64,000 nucleotides of DNA from UBA4717 sp045531795 (lineage in GTDB: Bacteria; Bacillota; Clostridia; Oscillospirales; CAG-272): assembly GCA_045531795.1 (NCBI GenBank), contig JAZSET010000028.1:5757-69756 (forward strand). Direction: 5' to 3'. The stretch's first letter is position 1, and every line of letters starts with the position of its first letter. Position numbers and translations under genes: made by a program. Shown here piece after piece: positions 51,540 through 58,759 of the stretch. The notes beneath the pieces are model-generated. The model searched no databases. It was not told the origin of the DNA and worked only from the letters and a program-made list of their open reading frames with translations.

Positions 51540-51895
51540 GCACTTATGAGGGGATTTGAAAGGTGCGGTCGCCGGTGTGTAATTTTATTTGGGTGCGGAG
51601 AGGGGATTTTTCATTGCCCGGTCGCCGTCGTGTGTCGTTTTGTGTGCCTCGCCGGCTCGGCTTCAAAACTCGCACTTTGGGCGACACCGTTAGAAAAAAC
51701 AGTCCACCGGACTGTTTTTTTCTGCACTAACCCTCCACCGTCGCATAGTCGTCTCGGTCACAAAGCATAGCTTTGCTTCCGATACTCATTGCTTTGGGCG
51801 GTTTCGGCTTCGCAAAAAAGACCCACCGGGTCTTTTTTTCTTGCCTACCCCTGACCTTGGCCGGAGCTCACTCGGTTCAAATCCTTTTTAACATG
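51540..51895. repeat. tRNA-3'-end-associated repeat element, copy A
   Basis: No gene here. The element starts with two partial copies of the tRNA-fMet 3' end (13 bases at 51548-51560; 22 bases at 51588-51609, identical to 51933-51954), each followed by a similar GC-rich GGTCGCCG stretch. It contains two hairpins of one design: AAAAAACAGTCC-acc-GGACTG (51694-51720) and AAAAAAGACCC-acc-GGGTC (51814-51838), each preceded by TTTGGGCG. It ends with GGTTCAAATCC (51873-51883), an inverted T-arm fragment. A second copy lies downstream of the tRNA-Ser gene. Confidence 0.75.
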
Positions 51896-51934
51896 CGAAA
51901 AAACAAAGGACACCTGTTGGTGTCCTTTGTTTTT
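51896..51934 (-). terminator. Terminator of the tRNA-Leu/tRNA-fMet unit
   Basis: ACAAAGGACACC (51903-51914) and GGTGTCCTTTGT (51919-51930) form the stem directly after the tRNA-fMet CCA; TTTTTTCG follows on the minus strand. Confidence 0.88.
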
Positions 51935-52013
51935 TGGGTGCGGAGAGGGGATTTGAACCTCCTGACCTCCGGGTTATGAGCCCGACGAGCTAACCAAGCT
52001 GCTCCACTCCGCG
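51935..52013 (-). tRNA. tRNA-fMet (CAT), initiator
   Basis: CGCGGAG acceptor with C1:A72 mismatch, three G:C pairs in the anticodon stem (TCGGG/CCCGG around CTCATAA) and anticodon CAT mark the initiator. T arm GGAGG-TTCAAAT-CCCCT as read. CCA encoded (51935-51937). The discriminator reads C rather than the usual A. Confidence 0.93.
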
Positions 52014-52018
52014 ATATA

Positions 52019-52107
52019 TGGTGCCGGAAACCGGGCTCGAACCGGTACGAGGGGTGAACCTCACGGGATTTTAAGTCCCGGGCGTCTGCCAGTTCCGCCA
52101 CTCCGGC
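52019..52107 (-). tRNA. tRNA-Leu (TAA)
   Basis: Class II tRNA: acceptor GCCGGAG, anticodon loop ACTTAAAAT with anticodon TAA, long variable arm (GTGAGGTTCACCCCTCGT region), T arm CCGG-TTCGAGC-CCGG, CCA encoded at 52019-52021. First gene of the tRNA pair; it lies 5 bases before tRNA-fMet. Confidence 0.95.
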
Positions 52108-52132
52108 AGGTGCTCTTCTAAAGCGCTTACAT

Positions 52133-52161
52133 ATTATATCACATACTATTTCCTTTGTCAA
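52133..52161 (-). promoter_or_regulatory. SigA-type promoter of tRNA-Leu/tRNA-fMet
   Basis: On the minus strand TTGACA (52161-52156), 17-base spacer, TATAAT (52138-52133), about 25 bases before tRNA-Leu. Confidence 0.9.
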
Positions 52162-52225
52162 GGTTTTTTCAAACTTTTTTATGCGCTCATACTATTATTA
52201 TTCCGTTTTTACTCTTTTTATGCAA

Positions 52226-52256
52226 AGAAAAAGTCCGCTTTCGCGGACTTTTTTAT
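52226..52256 (-). terminator. Terminator of the SLH gene
   Basis: AAAAAGTCCGC and GCGGACTTTTT form a symmetrical stem (about 52228-52254) with runs on both sides. Confidence 0.88.
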
Positions 52257-52269
52257 TTTTGTCAGATTA

Positions 52270-55080
52270 TTAAGCATCTGCTTCAACTGTAAACTCTACA
52301 GGAACTGACTTATCGTTAAGCTCAAGTGTGAGTTTATAGTCGCCTGCCTCAAGTGCAGTCTTGGGAGTTACGGTGATTACATTATCAACACGGGCAATTT
52401 CATAGCCTGTGATATCTACATTCTCGCCGTCTTTCTTAAGGCTCTTTGCGCGGATAGCACCGATTCCGTCAAAGCTGAAGTCGCAAGTGATTACTATTGC
52501 ACCTTCATTGTATTCTGCAGTCATGGGAGCGTCGCCGAGTACAATAACCGAGATTACCTTGCCGTCGTCAATGATTACTTCAACATTTGACATATATGCT
52601 GTTGAGAGCTTAAGTTCTGTTACATTGAAGTTTTCGTCTATATCGAATATTGTTACATCTGTATCAAGTGAGTATGTTGTAGTGCCGAGTGTAATTGTAG
52701 CACTTGTGTAACCTGTCACGATACCTGATGTGATATCAGCAACTACAGATGAGATTGTTCCGTCGTTGTTGAGCTTATAGTTTGTACCTGCTGTAAGTTC
52801 AGAGTTTGTTGAGTAGAACTGATCAACCTTACCTGTATCGAGAACGAGGGCGGTGTATATTCTGTATACCTTACCGTCAACATATTCGCTACCGATGTTT
52901 TCAAGCACCTTAACTGCGTTTACAGAGCTTGTGCTGCCGTCAAATGAACCGTTTGAGATGTAAAGGTAACGGAGTGTTTCAACACTACCTACCTCATTGT
53001 TGAAGACCGCTGCTACATATGCGTCGTCTGCAACAGTGATGTTTCCGTCAAATGAGCCGGTCTTCACATTGTAGTTATAATCGCCCTTGCCGTCTGACTC
53101 ACGAACTATGATTGTTGTATTCTTGTTAGTTACAAAGTCAATTTCGCCGTCAAAACCGCTGAGAGATGAAACGCTGCTTGCGTCTCCCGCTTCGAGAGTG
53201 AACATTGAGTCATTGTTTGTAATTGTTGTGTTATTTGCTTCGTCAATGATTACTGCGATTTCCTTATGTGTTGAATCGTTCTGAACGAACTGGTCAGAGC
53301 CTGTTACGATTGCGCCGTCATCAATCACATAGGGGATAAGTGAGTAAACCTCGTCATCAGATACAGTGTATCTGTATGCACGGCCTGCAACAACTTCGTC
53401 TGTATCAGAGAAGATAGAAACAGTGTCGCCGTCGATGTTTACCTTAACTGCGTAACCAAATCTGCCGTCTGTAAATACGGGTCTTGCGTCTGTAAGTGTG
53501 ATAAGGTAATTTGATGCGTTACCCGATTCAACACTTGTATCAATTGCGAGGATCATACCGTTTACTGCAACGATTCTGACCTTGTCGCCGACTGCGAGCT
53601 GGTCCTTTATAGACTTTGCTGTGATGCCGAGTGCTTCGCAACCGAGAGTATATGTCTTATCGTTGATTCTTGCTGTGGTGTCTGTAAGCTTTGTTACAGT
53701 GTGTGATGATGAAACCTTAATTGTAGAAACGATGTCAAGGCTTTCGTTTGCCTTGTTGAAGTAGTAGAGAACATAGTCACCGTCTTCTGCCTTTGCAGAG
53801 TTGTTGAAACCGCCCTCAAGCTCTTCTTCGGTCATATCGTTTGCAATGTTGTATTCGCCACGGTCGCTGATTTCAAGCTTGTCAAAGCTGTAGGGCATAA
53901 GAATAATTCTGCTTGCTGTTTCATCATTTTTGCTGTCAAAGATTACTCTTGCTTCATAGATGCCGAGAGCATTGTGAAGAGCTTCGTTGTCCTTGAGCTG
54001 AACTAGCTTATTGCCGCTTGAGAATGAATATACGAGGATTTCGTTTGCATTTGTTGAAAGCTCATCTGAAAGCTCTTCTACAACCTGGTAGCGTGTGCCG
54101 TTAATTTCAACATAATCAAATATTCCGTCATCCTTGTTTTCGTGAACAACGATGCCGTCATTCATTATTTCTTCACGGCTGATTTCTGTTGCGCCGAGAA
54201 CCTTGATGTTCTTTGCTGAGTCGATGTTGTAAACAAGACGAACTCTCTTGCCGAGGTTTGCGTTAGCATCACCCTCAAGACCGAGGTCTGCATACTTTAC
54301 TGTGATGATCTTTTCGCCGTTGTCCTCGTATGAAAGGCTGACGTAGTTATCCTTTACAACAACAGAAGCGTCGCCTGTTGAGAAGTCGTTAGTTGCCACG
54401 ATTGTAGCTTCTGCAAGCTTGTAACCAAATATCTTTTCGATAATTGTTGTGCTTTCGTAAAGAGTTACTCCGTTAACAACGGTTTTGGGAACAAGGTATT
54501 CTGCAGTAAGTGCATTATAAAGGATTGCTGCAGTTTCGCCACGGGTAAGTTTTTTCTCGTAGCTTAAATCTTCAAGTTCTGCATCAAGTGCAAGTTTTAC
54601 TGCTGCATTGATGTATGTCCAGGGATAGCCCTTAACCATACCGTCTGTTTCGTGTCCGAGAATACGGACAAGCATAGTCATTGCATCACGAAGAGTGATG
54701 CCTGCCAGGGGTTCAAAGGTTGTGTCTGAAGTACCGATAATATATCCGTTTGAATATGCCCAGGAGATTGCACCCTTGTATGTATCATTTTTAAGGTCAG
54801 TAAAGGGGGTGGTGTTAACTGAGCCGGAATTGTCATTTCCAACCATAAGTCTGTAAAGTAAAAGCGCCATTTGCTCACGTGTTACATTTTCTTCAGGTGA
54901 GTATTCGCTGTCGCTTGTACCTTTTGTTACTCCAATGTCAGAGATGATATTGATCTGTTCGGCAAACTTATGATCAGGCCCAACGTCTTCAAAGCTTTTT
55001 GCCGATGTGCTGAATGCAAAGGAACTTATTATTGTAATAACAGCAAGTCCCATTGCAACAATTTTTTTGAAGTTTTTCAT
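52270..55080 (-). CDS. S-layer homology domain surface protein
   Basis: A 936-residue secreted protein. A signal peptide (MKNFKKIVAMGLAVITIISSFAF) precedes three SLH domains: SFEDVGPDHKFAEQINIISDIG (~30-80), FTDLKNDTYKGAISWAYSNGYI (~95-145), and YPWTYINAAVKLALDAELE (~155-200) with the family motif TRGETAAIL. SLH domains bind secondary cell-wall polymer. The rest is beta-rich with many Asp/Thr repeats of irregular kind and ends with an Ig-like module. ATG 55080 is chosen with GGAGGAAG upstream; the TTG one codon earlier is not needed. A pyruvylated cell-wall polymer is expected. Confidence 0.9.
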   Translation of the reverse strand: MKNFKKIVAMGLAVITIISSFAFSTSAKSFEDVGPDHKFAEQINIISDIGVTKGTSDSEYSPEENVTREQMALLLYRLMVGNDNSGSVNTTPFTDLKNDTYKGAISWAYSNGYIIGTSDTTFEPLAGITLRDAMTMLVRILGHETDGMVKGYPWTYINAAVKLALDAELEDLSYEKKLTRGETAAILYNALTAEYLVPKTVVNGVTLYESTTIIEKIFGYKLAEATIVATNDFSTGDASVVVKDNYVSLSYEDNGEKIITVKYADLGLEGDANANLGKRVRLVYNIDSAKNIKVLGATEISREEIMNDGIVVHENKDDGIFDYVEINGTRYQVVEELSDELSTNANEILVYSFSSGNKLVQLKDNEALHNALGIYEARVIFDSKNDETASRIILMPYSFDKLEISDRGEYNIANDMTEEELEGGFNNSAKAEDGDYVLYYFNKANESLDIVSTIKVSSSHTVTKLTDTTARINDKTYTLGCEALGITAKSIKDQLAVGDKVRIVAVNGMILAIDTSVESGNASNYLITLTDARPVFTDGRFGYAVKVNIDGDTVSIFSDTDEVVAGRAYRYTVSDDEVYSLIPYVIDDGAIVTGSDQFVQNDSTHKEIAVIIDEANNTTITNNDSMFTLEAGDASSVSSLSGFDGEIDFVTNKNTTIIVRESDGKGDYNYNVKTGSFDGNITVADDAYVAAVFNNEVGSVETLRYLYISNGSFDGSTSSVNAVKVLENIGSEYVDGKVYRIYTALVLDTGKVDQFYSTNSELTAGTNYKLNNDGTISSVVADITSGIVTGYTSATITLGTTTYSLDTDVTIFDIDENFNVTELKLSTAYMSNVEVIIDDGKVISVIVLGDAPMTAEYNEGAIVITCDFSFDGIGAIRAKSLKKDGENVDITGYEIARVDNVITVTPKTALEAGDYKLTLELNDKSVPVEFTVEADA

Positions 55081-55460
55081 CAAAATCTTCCTCCGTTAAT
55101 TGTATTTGAGAGGCTACGGTTTCAGGCCTTGCCTCTGCGTAAATATGATAGCACAGGTCGCTCGGGCTCTTCAACGAAAGGCAAATCATTGTTATCGCTT
55201 TGTAAAATTCGTTTATTTTTTTGTTATAATATTGTATAATTATGACTTTAAAAGCAGAGAAACGGCAAATAAAAAACGCATAAATCATAGTTTGTGTATA
55301 GATTTTTAACAACAAATATCATTTAAATAATTACAGTTAAACTATCATTTATACTTTTGTGCAAACCCTGACATATTTGCCACCTCACCGGTATTGTACC
55401 ACCCCCACGCGCGTATATATTATAAGGATAACAAAAAATCTGAAAAAATTTTAAAAAAGT
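55081..55460. other. Intergenic region between SLH gene and perR/fur gene
   Basis: No gene seen. It holds the SLH leader on the minus strand, with a GAGAGGC/GCCTCT hairpin at about 55108-55137 and a weak promoter (TTGAAG, about 18 bases, TATCAT near 55147-55178). AT-rich TATAAT-like words occur at 55213-55240 without a matching gene. Confidence 0.4.
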
Positions 55461-55462
55461 AC

Positions 55463-55491
55463 TTGACAAAACAAAAGGTTGTTGTTATAAT
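55463..55491 (+). promoter_or_regulatory. SigA-type promoter of the perR/fur gene
   Basis: TTGACA (55463-55468), 17-base spacer, TATAAT (55486-55491); the Fur/PerR palindrome begins 9 bases downstream. Confidence 0.9.
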
Positions 55492-55499
55492 GTAAGTAT

Positions 55500-55524
55500 A
55501 ATAACGATAATGATTATCGTTATT
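55500..55524 (+). promoter_or_regulatory. PerR/Fur-type operator
   Basis: A 25-base perfect palindrome centred on 55512: half-site AATAACGATAAT, centre G, then its complement. The core ATAAT-G-ATTAT fits the PerR box and GATAATGATTATC fits the Fur box. It covers the expected transcription start, so the downstream regulator very likely represses itself. Confidence 0.85.
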
Positions 55525-55540
55525 GATTTGAGGTGATGAT

Positions 55541-55924
55541 ATGGAGAGAGTAATAAAACATTCAAAGCAGAGAGATGCAATACTGTCTTTGCTTAAGAGC
55601 ACATACTCCCATCCAAGCGCTGAATGGCTGTACACGAGCCTGAAGGAAGAGTTTCCCGCTCTTAGTCTTGCAACAGTTTACAGAAATCTGAATTTACTCT
55701 GTGAAATGGGCCTTGCGAGAAAAATCGAGGTGGGCGACGGTACGGTACGATTCGACGGAAACATTGATAATCACTATCATTTCTTGTGTTCGGGCTGTAG
55801 CAAAGTAATTGATGTAAGCGAAAACGAGTTCGGCGGAATTAACAAAGAGATTGAAAGCAAATATCAGGTCAGAGTCGATACTCATTCGGTAGTCTTTTAC
55901 GGGAAATGCTCTGAATGCATTTAA
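55541..55924 (+). CDS. Fur-family regulator, PerR-like
   Basis: A 127-residue Fur-family repressor. The winged helix is at ~15-80 (YSHPSAEWLYTSLKEEFPALSLATVYRNLNLL). The sensor site shows RFDGNIDNHYHFLCSGC, with Asp where PerR has Asp85 and HYH for His91/93; the structural zinc pairs are CSGC and terminal CSEC. PerR senses peroxide by metal-catalysed histidine oxidation; the linked reverse rubrerythrin, a peroxide reductase, supports PerR over Fur. GAGGTG lies 5 bases before ATG 55541. Its own operator lies at 55500-55524. Confidence 0.85.
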   Translation: MERVIKHSKQRDAILSLLKSTYSHPSAEWLYTSLKEEFPALSLATVYRNLNLLCEMGLARKIEVGDGTVRFDGNIDNHYHFLCSGCSKVIDVSENEFGGINKEIESKYQVRVDTHSVVFYGKCSECI

Positions 55925-55967
55925 AAAGTCAATAAAAAATTATTTTAAATATTTAAGGAGAAAAATT

Positions 55968-56555
55968 ATGAAAAAGTTTGTTTGCTCAGTTTGCGGTTAT
56001 GTTCACGAGGGAGATTCTGCTCCCGAAAAGTGCCCCGTATGTAAGGTTCCTGCAGAAAAATTCAGAGAAATGGAAGAGGGCGCAGCGCTCGCGGCAGAAC
56101 ACGAATACGGCGTTTATGCTAAAACAGTAAAGAACAACCCCGATATCAGCGAAGAAGATAAGAAGTACATATTCGAGCAGCTTATGGCTAACTTCAACGG
56201 TGAATGCGCTGAGGTTGGTATGTATCTCTGTATGGCAAGAATTGCACACAGGGAAGGCTATCCTGAAGTAGGCGTTTACTGTGAAAAGGCAGCATATGAA
56301 GAAGCAGAGCATGCAGCAAAATTTGCAGAGCTCCTCGGCGAGGACCTTGAACCCAATATGAAAGCAACAACAAAGGATAATCTCAAGTGGAGAGTTGATT
56401 GCGAATACGGCGCAACACAGGGTAAATTTGACCTTGCAGCATGTGCAAAGAAGAACGGCCTTGATGCAATCCACGATACAGTACACGAAATGGCCCGCGA
56501 CGAAGCTCGCCACGGCAGAGGCCTTGAGGGACTTCTTAAGAGATATTTTAAGTAA
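55968..56555 (+). CDS. Reverse rubrerythrin (NADH peroxidase component)
   Basis: A 195-residue protein with the rubredoxin domain first: CSVCG (6-10) and CPVCK (23-27) bind one Fe. The diiron ferritin-like domain follows (~55-195): NGECAEVGMY, YEEAEHAAKF, ARDEARHGRG supply the Glu/His ligands. N-terminal rubredoxin is the 'reverse' arrangement found in clostridia, where the protein reduces H2O2 (and O2) with electrons from NADH:rubredoxin reductase. AAGGAG precedes ATG 55968; 43 bases after perR with no terminator, so probably co-transcribed and peroxide-inducible. Confidence 0.93.
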   Translation: MKKFVCSVCGYVHEGDSAPEKCPVCKVPAEKFREMEEGAALAAEHEYGVYAKTVKNNPDISEEDKKYIFEQLMANFNGECAEVGMYLCMARIAHREGYPEVGVYCEKAAYEEAEHAAKFAELLGEDLEPNMKATTKDNLKWRVDCEYGATQGKFDLAACAKKNGLDAIHDTVHEMARDEARHGRGLEGLLKRYFK

Positions 56556-56580
56556 GAACAACACAAAAAAGCATAATTTT

Positions 56581-56617
56581 GGGGTGTTCTGCATTTGTTG
56601 CAGAACACCCCTTTTTC
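56581..56617 (+). terminator. Terminator of the perR-rubrerythrin unit
   Basis: GGGGTGTTCTGCA (56581-56593) pairs with TGCAGAACACCCC (56599-56611), followed by TTTTTC. Confidence 0.9.
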
Positions 56618-56663
56618 TTTGGGAGACATATCGCTTAAAATGAGCCACGAGGTAATTGTAGAG

Positions 56664-56699
56664 AAAAATAACAGGAGCGGAGGGTAGCCCTCCGCTCCT
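56664..56699 (-). terminator. Terminator of the ferredoxin-like gene
   Basis: AGGAGCGGAGGG and CCCTCCGCTCCT (56673-56699) form a 12-bp stem; TGTTATTTTTC follows on the minus strand. Confidence 0.8.
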
Positions 56700-56759
56700 T
56701 TACCGGTTATGCGGCAATCATATTGACCTTGTTAGTCTCAATGATGCGCTGTATGTAGA

Positions 56760-57461
56760 TTATTCTATGATTCTTCCGTCAGTTGAAATTGTGACAACTC
56801 TCCAGGGAATAAATTTTCCGCTTGCTTTGAGGGCATTTTTTGCAGCATTTTCGATGCCGCCGCAACAAGGAACTTCCATACGGACAATCGTCAGGCTCTT
56901 TATATTGTTGTTTGCAATAATAGCAGTAAGCTTTTCGGTGTAATCGCCCTCATCAAGCTTGGGACAACCGATGAGCGTAATATGATTACGGATGAATTCA
57001 TTGTGGAAATTTCCGTAGGCATAAGCGCTGCAATCGGCGGCGATAAGCAGGTTCGCTTTGTCAAAATACGGGGCATTTACAGGGACAAGCTTAATCTGAA
57101 CAGGCCACTGACTGAGCTGGCTCACATTTTCTGTTTTTGTAGTTGTGCCGCAAGAACAATTATCTCTTTTAATTGCCTTTGAGTTGGTTCCGGGGCAACC
57201 GCAGGGAAGCGGTGTAGATGATTTTTGAGCTTTCGCCTTTTGCACGGCTTCTTCGTTATAAGCGGGAGCTTCTCTTTCTTCAAAAGTAATTGCGTTAACA
57301 GGGCAGGCAGGGAGACAATCTCCAAGACCGTCGCAGTAATCTTCGCGGATAAGCTTGGCCTTGCCGTTTATCAGTTCAATAGCTCCCTCGTGGCAAGCAT
57401 TGACACAAAGTCCGCAGCCGTTGCATTTTTCTTCATCAATTCTAATTATTTTTCTTATCAT
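56760..57461 (-). CDS. 4Fe-4S ferredoxin-type protein with C-terminal domain
   Basis: A 233-residue protein. Two cluster motifs are N-terminal: CNGCGLCVNACHEGAI (~14-29, Cx2Cx2Cx3C) and CDGLGDCLPACPVNAI (~43-58), the second having the wider C-x5-C-x3-C spacing seen in this family. A Lys/Pro linker and a conserved Cys segment (CGCPGTNSK, NCSCGTT) follow, then a ~100-residue alpha/beta domain with CPKLDE and CCGGIENA. The family accompanies hcp and Crp/Fnr regulators in anaerobes but its reaction is unknown. It is divergent from a Crp/Fnr gene. Confidence 0.82.
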   Translation of the reverse strand: MIRKIIRIDEEKCNGCGLCVNACHEGAIELINGKAKLIREDYCDGLGDCLPACPVNAITFEEREAPAYNEEAVQKAKAQKSSTPLPCGCPGTNSKAIKRDNCSCGTTTKTENVSQLSQWPVQIKLVPVNAPYFDKANLLIAADCSAYAYGNFHNEFIRNHITLIGCPKLDEGDYTEKLTAIIANNNIKSLTIVRMEVPCCGGIENAAKNALKASGKFIPWRVVTISTDGRIIE

Positions 57462-57479
57462 ATCAATTCCTCCTGGTTT

Positions 57480-57538
57480 GTTGACTTTACAACTACATTA
57501 TAGTATAATAATTATAACAAGTATGTTGTTTTTACAAC
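57480..57538. promoter_or_regulatory. Paired GTTGN6ACAAC operator-like palindromes between ferredoxin and Crp/Fnr genes
   Basis: GTTGACTTTACAAC (57480-57493) and GTTGTTTTTACAAC (57525-57538) share the form GTTG[AT]-N4-ACAAC, 31 bases apart, in the divergent promoter gap. An AT-rich stretch with TATAAT-like words lies between. They fit dimeric Crp/Fnr-family sites controlling both genes. Confidence 0.65.
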
Positions 57539-57552
57539 GAAAGGCGGAAAGA

Positions 57553-58212
57553 ATGAAAAAATTTATTCCTGTTTTAAAAAGAACGCAGATGTTTTCGGGT
57601 ATTGGAGAGGATGAGATCGAGTCGATGCTTTCCTGCCTTGGCGCGAGGCTGTGTAATTATAAAAAAGGACAATATATACTTCGTCAGGGCGAGCATTTGA
57701 GCGATGTTCTTGTCTTAGCCCAAGGAGTAGCACACATTCAAAGGGATGACTATTGGGGAAACCGCAGCATATTAAATCAGATTTCGGCAGGCGAGATGTT
57801 TGGCGAGGCATATGTCGCGCCTGAAAGCGGAACACTTTTGAATGATGTTGTTGCTCTTTCTGAATGTACAGTTATTTTCTTTGATGTGAAACGAATGCTG
57901 ACAACCTGTTCTTCTGCCTGCCGTTTTCATTCTATGGTAGTGCAGAATATGTTTTTTGCAATTTCAGAGAAAAACAAAAAACTCGTGCAAAAGCTGACTC
58001 ATATGTCCAAGCGCTCTACACGGGAAAAACTTATATCTTATTTGTCTGAGGAAGCCAGAAAACAAGGTGCTTCAAAAATAACAATTCCTTTTAACCGTCA
58101 GCAACTTGCAGATTTTCTTTCTGTTGACCGCAGTGCAATGTCAAACGAGCTTTGCAAGATGCGAGATGAGGGTATGCTACGATTTGAAAAGAATAGTTTT
58201 GAATTATTGTGA
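57553..58212 (+). CDS. Crp/Fnr-family transcriptional regulator
   Basis: A 219-residue regulator. Effector-binding beta-roll ~15-115 (YILRQGEHLSDVLVLAQGVAHIQ, AGEMFGEAYVAPE), dimer helix, and helix-turn-helix PFNRQQLADFLSVDRSAMSNEL (~175-196). There is no Cys cluster for an Fe-S sensor, and the cAMP-contact residues are not conserved, so the signal may be heme, NO or redox-related, as in HcpR/ArcR-like proteins. ATG 57553 has AGGCGG upstream; a 66-residue extension runs through the divergent promoter and is not credible. Confidence 0.88.
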   Translation: MKKFIPVLKRTQMFSGIGEDEIESMLSCLGARLCNYKKGQYILRQGEHLSDVLVLAQGVAHIQRDDYWGNRSILNQISAGEMFGEAYVAPESGTLLNDVVALSECTVIFFDVKRMLTTCSSACRFHSMVVQNMFFAISEKNKKLVQKLTHMSKRSTREKLISYLSEEARKQGASKITIPFNRQQLADFLSVDRSAMSNELCKMRDEGMLRFEKNSFELL

Positions 58213-58244
58213 AAAAAACAGGGTTATCTCCCATATCCACTACG

Positions 58245-58273
58245 AAAAAAGCACCCGAAATGGGTGCTTTTTT
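58245..58273 (+). terminator. Terminator of the Crp/Fnr gene
   Basis: AAAAAAGCACCC and GGGTGCTTTTTT form a symmetrical stem (58245-58273). Confidence 0.88.
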
Positions 58274-58392
58274 GGGGCGGAGGAGGAGAGATTCGCTCGC
58301 GCCACTACCGTAGCGCGACACGCACTCGGGCGCCAAAACAGTCCCCCGGACTGTTTTTATTGCTGCGCAATACGCCCTTTTCGAATCTTTTC
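58274..58392. repeat. tRNA-3'-end-associated repeat element, copy B
   Basis: Starts with a 20-base copy of the tRNA-Ser 3' end (58276-58295, identical to 58435-58454), continues with a GC-rich GCGC stretch, then CGCACTCGGGCG (58321-58332) and the hairpin AAAACAGTCC-ccc-GGACTGTTTTT (58335-58358), and ends TTCGAATCTTTTCC (58379-58392), an inverted T-arm fragment. Copy A has the same plan and almost the same hairpin. It lies just past the tRNA terminator. Confidence 0.75.
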
Positions 58393-58433
58393 CAAAAAAA
58401 CAATAGGGTACACAAAAGTGTACCCTATTGTTT
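58393..58433 (-). terminator. Terminator of the tRNA-Leu/tRNA-Ser unit
   Basis: AACAATAGGGTACAC and GTGTACCCTATTGTT form a 15-bp stem (about 58400-58432) directly after the tRNA-Ser CCA; TTTTTTTGG follows on the minus strand. Confidence 0.9.
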
Positions 58434-58525
58434 TGGCGGAGGAGGAGAGATTCGAACTCTCGAACCGCTTCTGACGGTTACACGATTTCCAATCGTGCGC
58501 GCTCGACCAACTACGCGACTCCTCC
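58434..58525 (-). tRNA. tRNA-Ser (GGA)
   Basis: Class II tRNA: acceptor GGAGGAG/CTCCTCC, anticodon stem CACGA/TCGTG with loop TTGGAAA (anticodon GGA), long variable arm, T arm GAGAG-TTCGAAT-CTCTC, CCA encoded at 58434-58436. Confidence 0.95.
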
Positions 58526-58529
58526 GTGC

Positions 58530-58614
58530 TGGTGCGGAAGACGGGACTTGAACCCGTATGTTAGAAAACACACGCCCCTCAAACGTGCGCGTCTGCCAGT
58601 TCCGCCACTTCCGC
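58530..58614 (-). tRNA. tRNA-Leu (GAG)
   Basis: Class II tRNA: acceptor GCGGAAG/CTTCCGC, anticodon stem CACGT/GCGTG with loop TTGAGGG (anticodon GAG), variable arm, T arm ACGGG-TTCAAGT-CCCGT, CCA encoded at 58530-58532. First gene of the pair; 4 bases before tRNA-Ser. Confidence 0.93.
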
Positions 58615-58629
58615 ATAAACAGCCTTTTT

Positions 58630-58658
58630 ATTATACTAAATAATTATCTTTTTGTCAA
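58630..58658 (-). promoter_or_regulatory. SigA-type promoter of tRNA-Leu/tRNA-Ser
   Basis: On the minus strand TTGACA (58658-58653), 17-base spacer, TATAAT (58635-58630), 15 bases before tRNA-Leu. Confidence 0.9.
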
Positions 58659-58759
58659 TACTTTTTTGAAAAAAGTATCAAATAATGCGTGTGATTTTCT
58701 CTTGATTTTTCCACTGATTTGTTATATAATCAACATAGAAAGATTTTGACGAGGTTTGT

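Noticed and set aside
51588..51954. attL/attR of an integrated mobile element at tRNA-fMet
   Set aside because: The repeats enclose only about 350 bases of non-coding DNA and there is no integrase in the window; the repeated small element explanation fits better.
51546..51979. Two short plus-strand frames in element A
   Set aside because: They overlap hairpins and tRNA ends, have no ribosome sites and no family resemblance.
57355..57552. N-terminal extension of the Crp/Fnr protein
   Set aside because: The extension overlaps the divergent ferredoxin gene and both operator palindromes; ATG 57553 begins the family's normal length.
58264..58551. Plus-strand open frame across element B and tRNA-Ser
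   Set aside because: It crosses a terminator and a tRNA gene; it is an accidental frame of a kind commonly misannotated over tRNA genes.
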